Shown here: positions 18,186 through 25,984 of the stretch, in pieces | Layout: the number at the start of each line of letters is the position of its first letter | How positions within the stretch are numbered: the first letter of the stretch is position 1 | Origin: FEN-1350 sp964643355 | GTDB lineage: Bacteria > Planctomycetota > Phycisphaerae > Sedimentisphaerales > Anaerohalosphaeraceae | Assembly: GCA_964643355.1 (NCBI GenBank) | Contig: CAZXPW010000001.1 | Span: 62,001-126,000 of the forward strand | DNA length: 64,000 nucleotides | Direction: 5' to 3' | The notes under the pieces: model-generated | Told to the model about the DNA's origin: nothing | The model's input: only the letters and a program-made list of their open reading frames with translations | Databases searched by the model: none | Program-made: the position numbers and the translations under genes

Positions 18186-18209
18186 AGTGATCCTGTTCTC
18201 GAATTCTCG

Positions 18210-18623
18210 TTACGGCCGGGCCGTTTGTGTCCTCAATATATCTTCAAGGGTAACCGCATCAAGACTATCCTCAAGTTGCCTTTGGACTTTTGCCATCGCA
18301 CCCGTAATGGGACATCGATCGCGCAGTTTACAAGGCCGTACCGGCAGGAGACACTGGTTCAATCGCACCGGGCCCTGGACCGTTTGTATAACCGTCAAAA
18401 GCGTAATCTCTCGCGGTTCCTGAGCCAGCGAAAAGCCCCCTTGCTTGCCCATGGTACTGGCAACGATTCCACCTCCTCGTAGCGTCTGAAGGATCTTGGC
18501 CGTGTAATAATACGACACCCTTGCAGTACGGCTCAATTGTTTGGCGGATACTTTTCCCCCTGCCTGCCCCAGCACGACCAGCAAACGCAACGCATAATCC
18601 GTATGTTGTCGTATCACATTCAT
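18210..18623 (-). CDS. Rrf2-family Fe-S transcription regulator (NsrR/IscR-like)
   Basis: 137 residues. The N-terminal winged helix is typical (HTDYALRLLVVLGQAGGKVS, then YYYTAKILQTLRGGGIV and the wing KQGGFSLAQEP). Three cysteines, Cys91-x6-Cys98-x5-Cys104, sit where NsrR and IscR bind their [Fe-S] cluster. With hcp downstream, the simplest reading is an NO- or redox-sensing repressor of this operon. The start is followed by the usual MNVIRQHTDYALR, but the ribosome site is weak (GAAAGA). Its upstream region carries a TATAAT on the minus strand and an ACTA-TTT-TAGT palindrome, compatible with autoregulation. NsrR-like function is inferred from context; IscR-like or other Rrf2 roles are possible. 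Confidence 0.9.
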   Translation of the reverse strand: MNVIRQHTDYALRLLVVLGQAGGKVSAKQLSRTARVSYYYTAKILQTLRGGGIVASTMGKQGGFSLAQEPREITLLTVIQTVQGPVRLNQCLLPVRPCKLRDRCPITGAMAKVQRQLEDSLDAVTLEDILRTQTARP

Positions 18624-18685
18624 TTTCGTCTTTCATTCCGGCATACAATCGAATTCATTCGCCGAATCCTGATCCATTCGCAATG

Positions 18686-18720
18686 ATTATATAAGACTAT
18701 TTTAGTATTATTTAGTAAAA
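18686..18720 (-). promoter_or_regulatory. Candidate promoter/operator of the Rrf2-cupin-hcp operon
   Basis: On the minus strand TATAAT (18691-18686) lies about 60 bases before the Rrf2 start. Just upstream is ACTAAAATAGT (18697-18707), a perfect 4-bp inverted repeat around three bases, inside a very AT-rich stretch TTTACTAAATAATACTAA. No good -35 at standard spacing is seen, as expected for a regulated promoter. Confidence 0.4.
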
Positions 18721-19427
18721 TGTATTCGAAACAGCAGCATTCGTCAAGCATAAAATCAAAATAATTCTTTCAATTGATATATCTCATTCGGAGGCATTCC
18801 AACTTTCTCAATTGAACCGGTTCTCAAAAACCGAAACGCAAACCCAGGCATCCTGTTGGGATTCGTACGCAAACGGTGCGATTCCATCCAGCCATCTGAT
18901 TCATATCTGCTTATCAGACAAATACTTATGAAGATCACAGTCAATAGATTTACCTGGTTGCAATAAGCCGGGTATCTGAATTCCACAACAAACGATTCAA
19001 ACAGAAATGAACCTTCGGAAGAAAATCCTGGAATCCGCGTATCTCGATCAATCTTGTCTCCTATACAGGTTGACTGAACAAAGGGAAATTGACCGAACCA
19101 ATTCCGATTTCCGTAGTATGAATATACAACGCTGGCATGGACCGGACAAACAAGAAGATAACGATTTGATCGGGAAGGAACATTAAATTCGCAACCAAAT
19201 TGGATAGTTTTAGATCTCGACAAAAACCTGGCAAAGGTTCCCCAGTTTAAGAAATAGTAGGATGATAACCAGAAAATCTTCAGCGTTTACCAGCCCTCGC
19301 AGCGTTCCGCGGGGGCATTTTTATTGAATTGTCTTGCCTTGCCATCGTATACACGATAGCGTAAACAGAATCGTACATGTAGATTCTTACTGTGACCGTA
19401 GGGGTTGAACTTCTGAGGTGCTGAACG
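18721..19427. other. Long intergenic region with an unassigned plus-strand terminator
   Basis: About 700 bases with low coding signal between the Rrf2 regulator and the rubrerythrin-like gene. A 155-codon minus-strand frame (18756-19223, TTG start) has no recognisable motif and a poor ribosome site, and I do not call it. The region contains the terminator at 19293-19325 and a palindrome ATCGT-ATAC-ACGAT at 19344-19357, probably near the promoter of the next gene. A plus-strand small RNA ending at the terminator is possible. Confidence 0.4.
19293..19325 (+). terminator. Orphan rho-independent terminator
   Basis: GCCCTCGC (19293-19300) pairs with GCGGGGGC (19309-19316) with one mismatch, and is followed by ATTTTTATT. 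It is oriented for a plus-strand transcript, yet no plus-strand gene lies in the preceding kilobases. Confidence 0.6.
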
Positions 19428-19910
19428 ATGGATATATTTGAATTTGCGATGCAGATGGAAACCGAAGGCGAACGGTATTATCGGGATATGGCCCAACAAA
19501 CCGCCAATTCTGGACTACGAAATATCCTGCTGATGCTTGCCGACGAAGAAGTCAACCATTTCCAGGTTCTTAAAAAAAACAGGGGAAAACCCACCGGCCT
19601 GACCGAAAGCATCTTATTGTCGAACGCACGGAATATCTTTGCCGAAATGAGGGACCGCGAACTTTCGGCCCTTCCCGATGCGAGTCAATCGGCTTTGTAT
19701 CAAAAAGCCCTTGAAATCGAGCAAAAAAGTCGGGACTTTTACCGCGAGAAAGCTGGTGCATCCCAACAGGGGTTTCAAAAACAACTATTTTTGATATTGG
19801 CGGCCGAAGAAGACAAACATGTTTTCTTGATTGAGCACATCCTCGACTTCATTTCTCGTCCTACCGTTTGGTTGGAGAACGCCGAGTTCACCCATCTCGA
19901 AGAATATTAA
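19428..19910 (+). CDS. Rubrerythrin/ferritin-like diiron protein
   Basis: 160 residues of a four-helix ferritin-like fold. Diiron ligands are visible: Glu12 in METEGERYY, the ExxH pair in ADEEVNH (about 40), a second-half Glu in EIEQKSRDFYREKA (about 97) and ExxH in AAEEDKH (about 128). There is no C-terminal rubredoxin CxxC module, so it is the erythrin-like form. Such proteins reduce peroxide or store iron in anaerobes. The ATG follows a GAGGTGC site. It lies 38 bases before korA and may share its transcript, which would put an oxidant-scavenging protein beside an oxygen-sensitive ferredoxin oxidoreductase. The enzymatic activity is not deducible with certainty. Confidence 0.88.
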   Translation: MDIFEFAMQMETEGERYYRDMAQQTANSGLRNILLMLADEEVNHFQVLKKNRGKPTGLTESILLSNARNIFAEMRDRELSALPDASQSALYQKALEIEQKSRDFYREKAGASQQGFQKQLFLILAAEEDKHVFLIEHILDFISRPTVWLENAEFTHLEEY

Positions 19911-19948
19911 CCCGCGGATTTTCCCAAATACTTGGTTCAGGGATTCCC

Positions 19949-21664
19949 ATGCGAATATTTCAAAACGAAATTTCCATCGTTTTATGTGGGCAAGCAGGAT
20001 CCGGCATTCAGACGGTTGAAACGCTCCTGACCCGACTGTTGAAGCAGAATCAATTCTGCGTCTATTCAAACAAGGAATATATGTCCCGGGTCCGAGGCGG
20101 ATGTAATTCAACGCTGATTCGCGTCGGCTCTGATCCCGTGCGGGCCTGGGTGGACCGAATCGATCTTCTGGTCCCGCTGCAGATCGAGGCCTTTTCGCAC
20201 CTGAGGGCCCGAATTTCGCCCGATACCCTGGTTTTGTACGATGGGTATGAACTGGGTGACGGCATTCCCAGAGCAGCATCGGATTTCCTCGAAGTCCCGT
20301 TCCGCAAAATCGCCACCGAGATCGGAAATCCGTTGTATTCCAATATTGTGGCCGTTGGATTTCTTGCCGCGTTGTTTGGCATCCAGGAGTCCACGGTCGA
20401 GGATGTTGTGACCAGTTTCATGTCGAAGAAAACTCCGGAGATTATTGGGCAAAACCGTACCGCTGCCCGAGAGGGTTATATTCGGGGAAAGAAAGTGGTT
20501 TCCTCGGATCGGATTCGAATCGATATTTCCCGGACTCCGGAGATCCGAAATCATCTGTTCCTCAGCGGGGGCGAAGCGGTTGGATTGGGCGCTCTTGCGG
20601 GAGGATGCAATTTCGTGTCTTCCTATCCGATGTCCCCGTCCACGCCGGTGTTGACTTTTCTGGCTCAACAGGCCTCCAAGCTCGGCCTGATTGTCGAACA
20701 AGCCGAGGATGAGATAGCGGCGTTGAATATGGTGCTGGGAGCATGGTATGCCGGTGCGCGAGGATTGGCGACAACATCCGGAGGGGGTTTTTCCCTGATG
20801 GCCGAGGCCATGAGTCTGGCCGGGATGATCGAAACGCCGGCGGTGATTCACCTGGCCCAGCGGCCGGGACCGGCGACAGGGCTTCCAACTCGAACCGAAC
20901 AAGGCGATCTGGAACTGGCATTGTACGCCGGACACGGCGAGTTCCCAAGAATTCTTTTGGCGCCGGGCACCCTGGAACAGGCCTATGAACTGACTCGAAA
21001 GGCCTTTGGCTGGGCTGACCGATTTCAGTCGCCCGTGGTTGTCCTGACAGATCAGTATTTAATTGATCTATTTTACACATTGGAACCCCTCCTCCCTCCA
21101 AACGAACCGATACAACATCAGATTGTCGAAACGGCGGCCGGCTACCAACGATATGAGATTACGGCCGACGGTGTATCTCCGAGAGGGATTCCGGGATTCG
21201 GTGCAGGACTGGTCGGCGTCGACAGCGATGAACACGACCAACAGGGCCACATCACCGAAGATCCCGTCGTTCGAATCGCAATGAACGACAAACGACTCCG
21301 AAAGCGGGAGGGGATGCGGATTGCTTCGCTCGAACCGGAGGCCTGGCCTCGGGGCGATTGCCCGAATCTTGTCGTGTGCTGGGGATCGACATACTGGATG
21401 GTACGCGAATCGATCGAGCGGATTGGTCGTGACGATCTCGGACTGTTGCATTTTTCGCAGGTGTACCCGTTGCATCCCAATACGGCCAGGCACTTTAGCC
21501 GGGCTCGGAACATCATTTTGCTGGAGGGCAATGCGACGGGACAATTTGGAAAATTGCTTCAGCTTTCCGCAGGAATTGAACCCCATCATCAAATTCTGAA
21601 ATACGATGGCCTGCCCTTTTCCGTCGAATGGATTGTATCGAATCTGAACGCCGTCCTTTCCTGA
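19949..21664 (+). CDS. korA: 2-oxoacid:ferredoxin oxidoreductase, fused gamma-alpha subunit
   Basis: The ATG at 19949 is chosen over an upstream in-frame start at 19868 that would overlap the rubrerythrin-like gene; this gives 571 residues. The gamma-type domain comes first (IVLCGQAGSGIQTVETLLTR at about 9-28; VRGGCNSTLIRVG at about 48-60). The alpha (pyrimidine-binding) domain starts at about 195 with GGEAVGLGALAGGCNFVSSYPMSPST, followed by EQAEDEIAALNMVLGAWYAG and ATTSGGGFSLMAEAMSLAGM. This fused form is usual for 2-oxoglutarate:ferredoxin oxidoreductase KorA. With KorB it oxidises a 2-oxoacid with CoA, reducing ferredoxin, in the cytoplasm. korB starts eight bases downstream. 2-oxoglutarate as substrate is likely from architecture but a branched 2-oxoacid cannot be excluded. 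Confidence 0.92.
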   Translation: MRIFQNEISIVLCGQAGSGIQTVETLLTRLLKQNQFCVYSNKEYMSRVRGGCNSTLIRVGSDPVRAWVDRIDLLVPLQIEAFSHLRARISPDTLVLYDGYELGDGIPRAASDFLEVPFRKIATEIGNPLYSNIVAVGFLAALFGIQESTVEDVVTSFMSKKTPEIIGQNRTAAREGYIRGKKVVSSDRIRIDISRTPEIRNHLFLSGGEAVGLGALAGGCNFVSSYPMSPSTPVLTFLAQQASKLGLIVEQAEDEIAALNMVLGAWYAGARGLATTSGGGFSLMAEAMSLAGMIETPAVIHLAQRPGPATGLPTRTEQGDLELALYAGHGEFPRILLAPGTLEQAYELTRKAFGWADRFQSPVVVLTDQYLIDLFYTLEPLLPPNEPIQHQIVETAAGYQRYEITADGVSPRGIPGFGAGLVGVDSDEHDQQGHITEDPVVRIAMNDKRLRKREGMRIASLEPEAWPRGDCPNLVVCWGSTYWMVRESIERIGRDDLGLLHFSQVYPLHPNTARHFSRARNIILLEGNATGQFGKLLQLSAGIEPHHQILKYDGLPFSVEWIVSNLNAVLS

Positions 21665-21671
21665 GGTGATT

Positions 21672-22532
21672 ATGGATATCAAACGCTTCGATATGGGACC
21701 GATCGATATCGCCTGGTGCCCCGGCTGCGGAGATTATGCAATCCTTCGCATCCTCAAGACGGCGCTGGCGGAATTGGAGATCGCTCCCGAACAAACCGTC
21801 GTCGTTTCGGGAATCGGACAGGCCGCCAAAATACCCCATTATCTGCGATGCAATTTCTTCAATGGCCTCCACGGCCGGGCTTTGCCACCCGCAACGGCGA
21901 TCAAAGCCGCCAATTCGGAGTTGACCGTCATCGCCGAAGGGGGCGACGGCGATATGTATGGCGAGGGCGGCAACCACTTTATCCACACGATCCGCCGCAA
22001 TCCGAACATCACCAACATCGTGCACAATAACATGGTGTACGGACTAACCAAAGGTCAGGCATCGCCGACAAGCCGCAAGGGTTTTCAAACGCCCGTACAG
22101 GTTCAGGGCGTGATCCATGAACCGTTCAACCCATTGGCCGTGGCGATCGCTTTGGGCGCATCCTTCGTCGCACGAGGGTTCAGCGGCGAATTTGAAAAAA
22201 CCAAGGAACTTGTCAAACGGGCGATTCAACATGACGGCTATGCATTGGTGGATATTTTCCAGCCGTGCGTATCCTTCAATAAAGTCAATACCCACGCCTG
22301 GTTTCGCGACAATACCTATTGGCTGGATGAGACACATGATCCACACGATCGGGCCGCGGCCTTCGCCAAAGCAACCGAGGAAATGCCCTTTCCACTGGGA
22401 GTTTTTTATATTAGCCCCGGAAAACCCTCATTTGAGCAGTCTATCGCCGCATACGCGACAGACAAAACGCCGATTGTCAAGCGACAAATCGACCGGGAAA
22501 AATTGGCTGCAGTTATCCAATCCTTCCGGTAA
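21672..22532 (+). CDS. korB: 2-oxoacid:ferredoxin oxidoreductase, beta subunit
   Basis: 286 residues from the ATG at 21672, which has GAGGTGAT directly upstream; a GTG at 21666 inside that site is less likely. The TPP-binding subunit is clear: WCPGCGDYAILRI at about 16-28, GIGQAAKIPHYLRCN at about 50, HGRALPPATAIKAAN at about 70, and the TPP/Mg motif GGDGDMYGEGGNHFIH with NNMVYGLTKGQASPTS at about 93-135. Cys residues in CPGC and near FQPCVSFNKVNT are the usual cluster ligands. It pairs with KorA. No separate ferredoxin (delta) subunit is present nearby, as is normal for the two-subunit Kor type. It is convergent with the GH5 gene, whose stop is 21 bases away. Confidence 0.94.
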   Translation: MDIKRFDMGPIDIAWCPGCGDYAILRILKTALAELEIAPEQTVVVSGIGQAAKIPHYLRCNFFNGLHGRALPPATAIKAANSELTVIAEGGDGDMYGEGGNHFIHTIRRNPNITNIVHNNMVYGLTKGQASPTSRKGFQTPVQVQGVIHEPFNPLAVAIALGASFVARGFSGEFEKTKELVKRAIQHDGYALVDIFQPCVSFNKVNTHAWFRDNTYWLDETHDPHDRAAAFAKATEEMPFPLGVFYISPGKPSFEQSIAAYATDKTPIVKRQIDREKLAAVIQSFR

Positions 22533-22553
22533 TTGATTACGCCAAGATCAATA

Positions 22554-23702
22554 TCACATCGACTGCAGTAACGACAGCAGCTTTCGGTCCAGTTTACGAC
22601 CGTGGAAGTCTTCGTACGCCACATCCGTTCGTTCGGAGTCAAGGATGCCGAAGGAGCCCCGGAAATTCCAGAGGGCAAATCCGATGTTGTGACCCTTGAG
22701 AATATCGAGCACATCCCGGAACCAGGCCAGAAAGACTCCGTGGGGTGTCTTGTTGAAGGCGCCGCATTCGCCGCAATGGATACCGACGCCGCGACGAGCT
22801 AATTCGGCCCAGGGCTTATAGAGTTCCTCCAACCGGTTACGGTCCCAACGGTGGTTTTTCTTTTCCGGATCCGGCCAGATCGGCTCTGCAAAGCGTTCCC
22901 CGTTGACCCAACTGGCCTTGTAGTGGCTGATCTCCATGGGCTGATAGCCGCGCGTGCTTTGCCCGATGCCGAGGTCGGCCATATCCGGACAGGGCTGGTT
23001 ACCCCAGCGAACGCCGTCGATAATGATCAAACGCTGCGGGTCCGCTTCGCGGATGGCCTTGACTGTGGCACGAACAACGCGGGCGTAATCGTCGCCGGTC
23101 ATCTGGCCGCCGTCGGGAGCGGGCGGCTCGTTGAGCAGATCGAAGCTGAGCGACTTGGAGGCGATGCCCTTGTACCGTTTGGCAAACAAGGCCCAATGCC
23201 AACAGAAGGCGTCCAGTGCGGCCTTGTCCTTCCAGAGGTTGAACGGTTCGGTGTCGTCGGGATTGACACAGTAGCCGGGACCGCGATGGAAATTGAAACT
23301 GACATGGAGGTTGTATTTGCGACCCAAGTCAACAACGGCGTCGATTTTCGCCAGGGACTCTTCCTTGACTTTGTACACATCCGTATCGTCGGTCCAGAAT
23401 TTGTAGGTCGAGGGCAAGCGGATGAAATCAAAACCCCAGTCGCGCATCCAGCGAAAATCATCCTCCAACGGGTTCCGCTCGGACCACTTGTTGAAAAAGT
23501 AGGTGAAGTTAAAACCCTTCCAACGGGGGAAGACCTTTTGGGCGGGTCCGGTCGTCAGGGGCTTGGGGTCGGGGCCCTCGAGTTGGACCTGGGCGGAGGC
23601 GGAGGCAGTAACATCGGCGGCAGGAGCGCGGCCCGACAATGCGACAACGCCAAGGGCGGCTGAAGCATGGAGAAAACTTCGACGGTTAAAGTTGTTCGAC
23701 AT
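22554..23702 (-). CDS. Tat-exported GH5-family glycoside hydrolase
   Basis: 382 residues. The N-terminus NRRSFLHASAALGVVALSG is a twin-arginine signal, cleaved near APA-AD. A clan A barrel follows: RLPSTYKFWTDD (about 97), NLHVSFNFHRGPGY (about 131-144), catalytic acid/base in SFDLLNEPPAP (about 190), and nucleophile Glu in HCGECGAFNKTPHGVFLAWF (about 310). These match GH5 endoglucanase/mannanase enzymes. The ATG follows AAAGGATC. It would cut a beta-glucan or mannan outside the cytoplasm, which specificity is unclear. The unusual GEC in place of GEF near the nucleophile is worth noting. It is probably transcribed alone, downstream of the DJ-1 gene in the same direction. Confidence 0.9.
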   Translation of the reverse strand: MSNNFNRRSFLHASAALGVVALSGRAPAADVTASASAQVQLEGPDPKPLTTGPAQKVFPRWKGFNFTYFFNKWSERNPLEDDFRWMRDWGFDFIRLPSTYKFWTDDTDVYKVKEESLAKIDAVVDLGRKYNLHVSFNFHRGPGYCVNPDDTEPFNLWKDKAALDAFCWHWALFAKRYKGIASKSLSFDLLNEPPAPDGGQMTGDDYARVVRATVKAIREADPQRLIIIDGVRWGNQPCPDMADLGIGQSTRGYQPMEISHYKASWVNGERFAEPIWPDPEKKNHRWDRNRLEELYKPWAELARRGVGIHCGECGAFNKTPHGVFLAWFRDVLDILKGHNIGFALWNFRGSFGILDSERTDVAYEDFHGRKLDRKLLSLLQSM

Positions 23703-23743
23703 GATCGATCCTTTCTTCAGATATAATAGATACCGAATGTCAC

Positions 23744-24304
23744 TTATTCTTTGAACAACATCGGACCGGCGACTTCTTTGGCTTTTGCCGGACTGTAGAG
23801 AAGTTCGATCAGTTTAAGGGCAAACTCCAGCGCCGTACCGGGACCCTGACTGGTGACGCAATTTTTATCGACGACGACACGCGACGCGAGAGAGGCCTTA
23901 CTGGATCCGGACAATTTTTCGGCAAGGGAGGGGTAACATGTGGCTTGCCGGCCTTCGAGCAGGCCGTGACTTTGCAGGACCACCGCCGGGGACGCGCAGA
24001 TGGCGGCAAAATAACGCCCGGCCTTCTGTTGGGCCTTGAGCATTGCGGCCAGCTCGGCGCTGTCGCGGAGGTGTTCGGCCCCCGGCATGCCACCAGGCAA
24101 GACGATCAGATCGAAGGTTAAACGGGCACAGTCGGATATTCGCTTGTCGGCGATGATTTTGACGCCGCGCGAGGCAATAACTTGCAGCTCGGCTACGGAA
24201 GCGACGACGACCTCCGCGCCGGCGCGGCGGAGTGTATCGATGATCGTAACCGCCTCAAGCTCTTCTATGCCCGGGGCGATGGGAACCAAGACCGATTTTT
24301 TCAT
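23744..24304 (-). CDS. DJ-1/PfpI family protein (YajL-like)
   Basis: 186 residues, the normal size for DJ-1/YajL. The fold markers are VLVPIAPGIEELEAVTIID (Glu near residue 15-16), LIVLPGGMPGAEHLRDS (about 73-89) and the nucleophile elbow AAICASPAVVLQSHGLLEG, with the reactive Cys near residue 103. The Ser/Pro after it and GPGTALEFALKLIELL near the end are typical. Members act as glyoxalase III or protein/nucleotide deglycase-like enzymes against methylglyoxal, or as oxidative-stress chaperones; the true activity is debated. AAAGGAGAG gives a strong ribosome site. It is transcribed divergently from a glyoxalase II-like hydrolase 144 bases away, which supports a link with methylglyoxal handling. 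Confidence 0.93.
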   Translation of the reverse strand: MKKSVLVPIAPGIEELEAVTIIDTLRRAGAEVVVASVAELQVIASRGVKIIADKRISDCARLTFDLIVLPGGMPGAEHLRDSAELAAMLKAQQKAGRYFAAICASPAVVLQSHGLLEGRQATCYPSLAEKLSGSSKASLASRVVVDKNCVTSQGPGTALEFALKLIELLYSPAKAKEVAGPMLFKE

Positions 24305-24414
24305 GGAACTCTCCTTTCCAAATTATTTCCGCGGTAGATTATACCCGCCAACGGCAATTGAACCAAGAATTGTCCGCGATCGGGAGTAGAAAATGTATCC
24401 CGACAACGATAGAA

Positions 24415-24420
24415 TATAAT
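24415..24420 (+). promoter_or_regulatory. -10 element upstream of the glyoxalase II-like gene
   Basis: TATAAT lies 28 bases before the ATG in the 144-base divergent region shared with the DJ-1 gene. No clear -35 is seen at 16-18 bases, so the promoter may be activator dependent or of another type. Confidence 0.35.
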
Positions 24421-24448
24421 CACCGTCAAATAAGGGAAGACCAGACCG

Positions 24449-25171
24449 ATGAATATTGAATTCCTGACATTCGGGGATAATTTTATATATGTATGTCGAA
24501 CCCCCATGGGTGACGCATTTGTCGTCGATCCGGGAAAGGCGGCAGGCATACTTGCGGCATTGGATGCCCGCGGCGGACGATTGACCCACATTCTGTTGAC
24601 GCATCATCACGGCGACCACACCGGCGGCGCGGCGGAGATCAGGCAGCGGACGAAATGCCGTATCGTTGGGTCCGATCCGAGGGAGATCCCCTTGATCGAT
24701 ACCGTCGTTTCGGACAAGCAGGAGATCTCCGTCGGTGGATTGCGGATACAAATCCTTGCTACGCCCGGACACACCCGGGATTCGGTGTGCTACTATGTCC
24801 CCGAACAACCGGGCCATCCAACGCCGTCGATTTTCACCGGGGACACGCTGTTCGTCGGAGGTTGCGGACGGGTGCTGGAATGCGACGCCGGGACAATGTG
24901 GAGTTCGCTGTGTGCGCTGGCCGCCCTGCCGGATTCGACTCGGGTGTACTGCGGACACGAATATACGGCGGAAAATTTTCGCTTCGCGACAAAGCTCTTC
25001 CCAAACGATCCGGAATATGCGCGCTGCCTGGCCGAATCACAAAACATCATCCGGGCCGGACGACCGACGGTTCCATCGACCCTTTCCGCGGAAAAGCGGA
25101 CGAATGTCTTTCTACGATCGGGTTCGGCCGAAACCTTCGCGCATCTTCGGGGATTGAAGGATCGATTTTAA
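24449..25171 (+). CDS. Glyoxalase II-like metallo-beta-lactamase fold hydrolase
   Basis: 240 residues. The metal-binding signature THHHGDHTGG (about 50-59) is followed by GHTRDSVCYY (about 111), TGDTLFVGGCGR (about 131-142) and CGHEYTAENF (about 169-178), with PEYARCL after it. This is the hydroxyacylglutathione hydrolase pattern, including the part of the C-terminal substrate domain that distinguishes glyoxalase II from other MBL enzymes. Reaction: hydrolysis of S-lactoyl-thiol to lactate and free thiol; whether the thiol is glutathione in this organism is unknown. AGGGAA precedes the ATG. A terminator follows at once. It is divergent from DJ-1. Confidence 0.92.
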   Translation: MNIEFLTFGDNFIYVCRTPMGDAFVVDPGKAAGILAALDARGGRLTHILLTHHHGDHTGGAAEIRQRTKCRIVGSDPREIPLIDTVVSDKQEISVGGLRIQILATPGHTRDSVCYYVPEQPGHPTPSIFTGDTLFVGGCGRVLECDAGTMWSSLCALAALPDSTRVYCGHEYTAENFRFATKLFPNDPEYARCLAESQNIIRAGRPTVPSTLSAEKRTNVFLRSGSAETFAHLRGLKDRF

Positions 25172-25184
25172 GGGCATTTCGTTT

Positions 25185-25225
25185 TTCATTCCGCCGGAAT
25201 GAATGACATTTTTTCCTTTTTTTGT
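25185..25225 (+). terminator. Rho-independent terminator of the glyoxalase II-like gene
   Basis: TTCATTCC (25185-25192) and GGAATGAA (25196-25203) form a perfect 8-bp stem with a 3-nt loop, followed after TGACA by runs of T (25209-25225). Confidence 0.75.
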
Positions 25226-25355
25226 CGGGATCGAGTTGCTTCGTCCCGGCTCATTTCGTAAATTTTCATGTACGGACAAACGCAGGGTTACATCACGAAG
25301 GACCGATAACAACGAGGAAATCAACAACAGCATGTTTTCCGAAGGGAGAGTACCC

Positions 25356-25643
25356 ATGCGCAGTTGGCGGAGCAGATTGTTGAGTACACTGATCGTGTAC
25401 GCGGCGGGTTTCGCGACTGCGGTCTATGCCTTGGCGCCTGCCGAGAGCGCGGGGACCAGCGGAAAGCCCGGGACAAAGGCCACGGCCCAGGCGGATGCGT
25501 GGAAGGCCGGCTCCGAGCAGTTTGCCAAGGCGGCGGGGGTTGGACTGCGGAAGTTCGTCAGTTTCGCCGAGGAAAAAGCGTTTCAGGCAAGCGAGGCGAT
25601 ACAGAAAAAACTTGCCGAAAAGCAACGCGGTACCGAAAAGTAG
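25356..25643 (+). CDS. Small exported or membrane-anchored protein of unknown function
   Basis: 95 residues from the ATG at 25356, which has GGGAG upstream; an earlier in-frame ATG at 25332 lacks a good site. Residues about 7-25 (LLSTLIVYAAGFATAVYAL) form a signal peptide or membrane helix. The rest is alanine/lysine-rich and helical (AWKAGSEQFAKAAGVGLRKF, EEKAFQASEAIQKKLAEKQR), reminiscent of small periplasmic helical proteins. I do not recognise a family. It stands alone between two terminators. Confidence 0.6.
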   Translation: MRSWRSRLLSTLIVYAAGFATAVYALAPAESAGTSGKPGTKATAQADAWKAGSEQFAKAAGVGLRKFVSFAEEKAFQASEAIQKKLAEKQRGTEK

Positions 25644-25984
25644 CCATACAGCCGATTGACGGTATCGTTAAGGCCCTGGGTGCAGGGCTGTCTGCCGGCC
25701 GGTCAGTCCGATGGATTGTCCGGCCGGTTGTTTTTCTGCAACTTCCCCCACAAAGAGCGTTAATCGTCCCCTCCAAATGATACATACTATCGATTCCGAT
25801 CGGTCATACGCCGGCAGGATCAACGAATCAGTGAAAATTCTTGAATTCCGTGCCGGTCTTGAGTAAGGTATTAAGGGGCAATCGTTGTTTCCGGAATACG
25901 AATCCTCAAGATCGTCGTTTCATTCAGGCCGGAAGCACGATCCCTTATCGCCGACGGAATGATCCCGCGATATGGAATTATTTG
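25644..25984. other. Intergenic region after the small exported protein
   Basis: 341 bases. It contains the terminator at 25695-25736; the remainder is either the promoter region of the next gene or, if an upstream start at 25841 is used, partly coding. No convincing promoter was found. Confidence 0.35.
25695..25736 (+). terminator. Probable terminator of the small exported protein gene
   Basis: Two copies of the palindrome CCGGCCGG (25695-25702 and 25720-25727) can pair across a 17-nt loop and are followed by TTGTTTTT on the plus strand. Confidence 0.55.

Noticed and set aside
18800..18890. ACGCAAACCC stretch resembling part of a c-di-GMP-I riboswitch
   Set aside because: The other conserved segments and pairing are missing.
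18756..19223. 155-codon minus-strand open frame in the gap before the rubrerythrin-like gene
   Set aside because: TTG start without a ribosome site, odd composition (many Ser, Phe, Tyr, Arg) and no recognisable fold; likely chance in an AT-rich gap.
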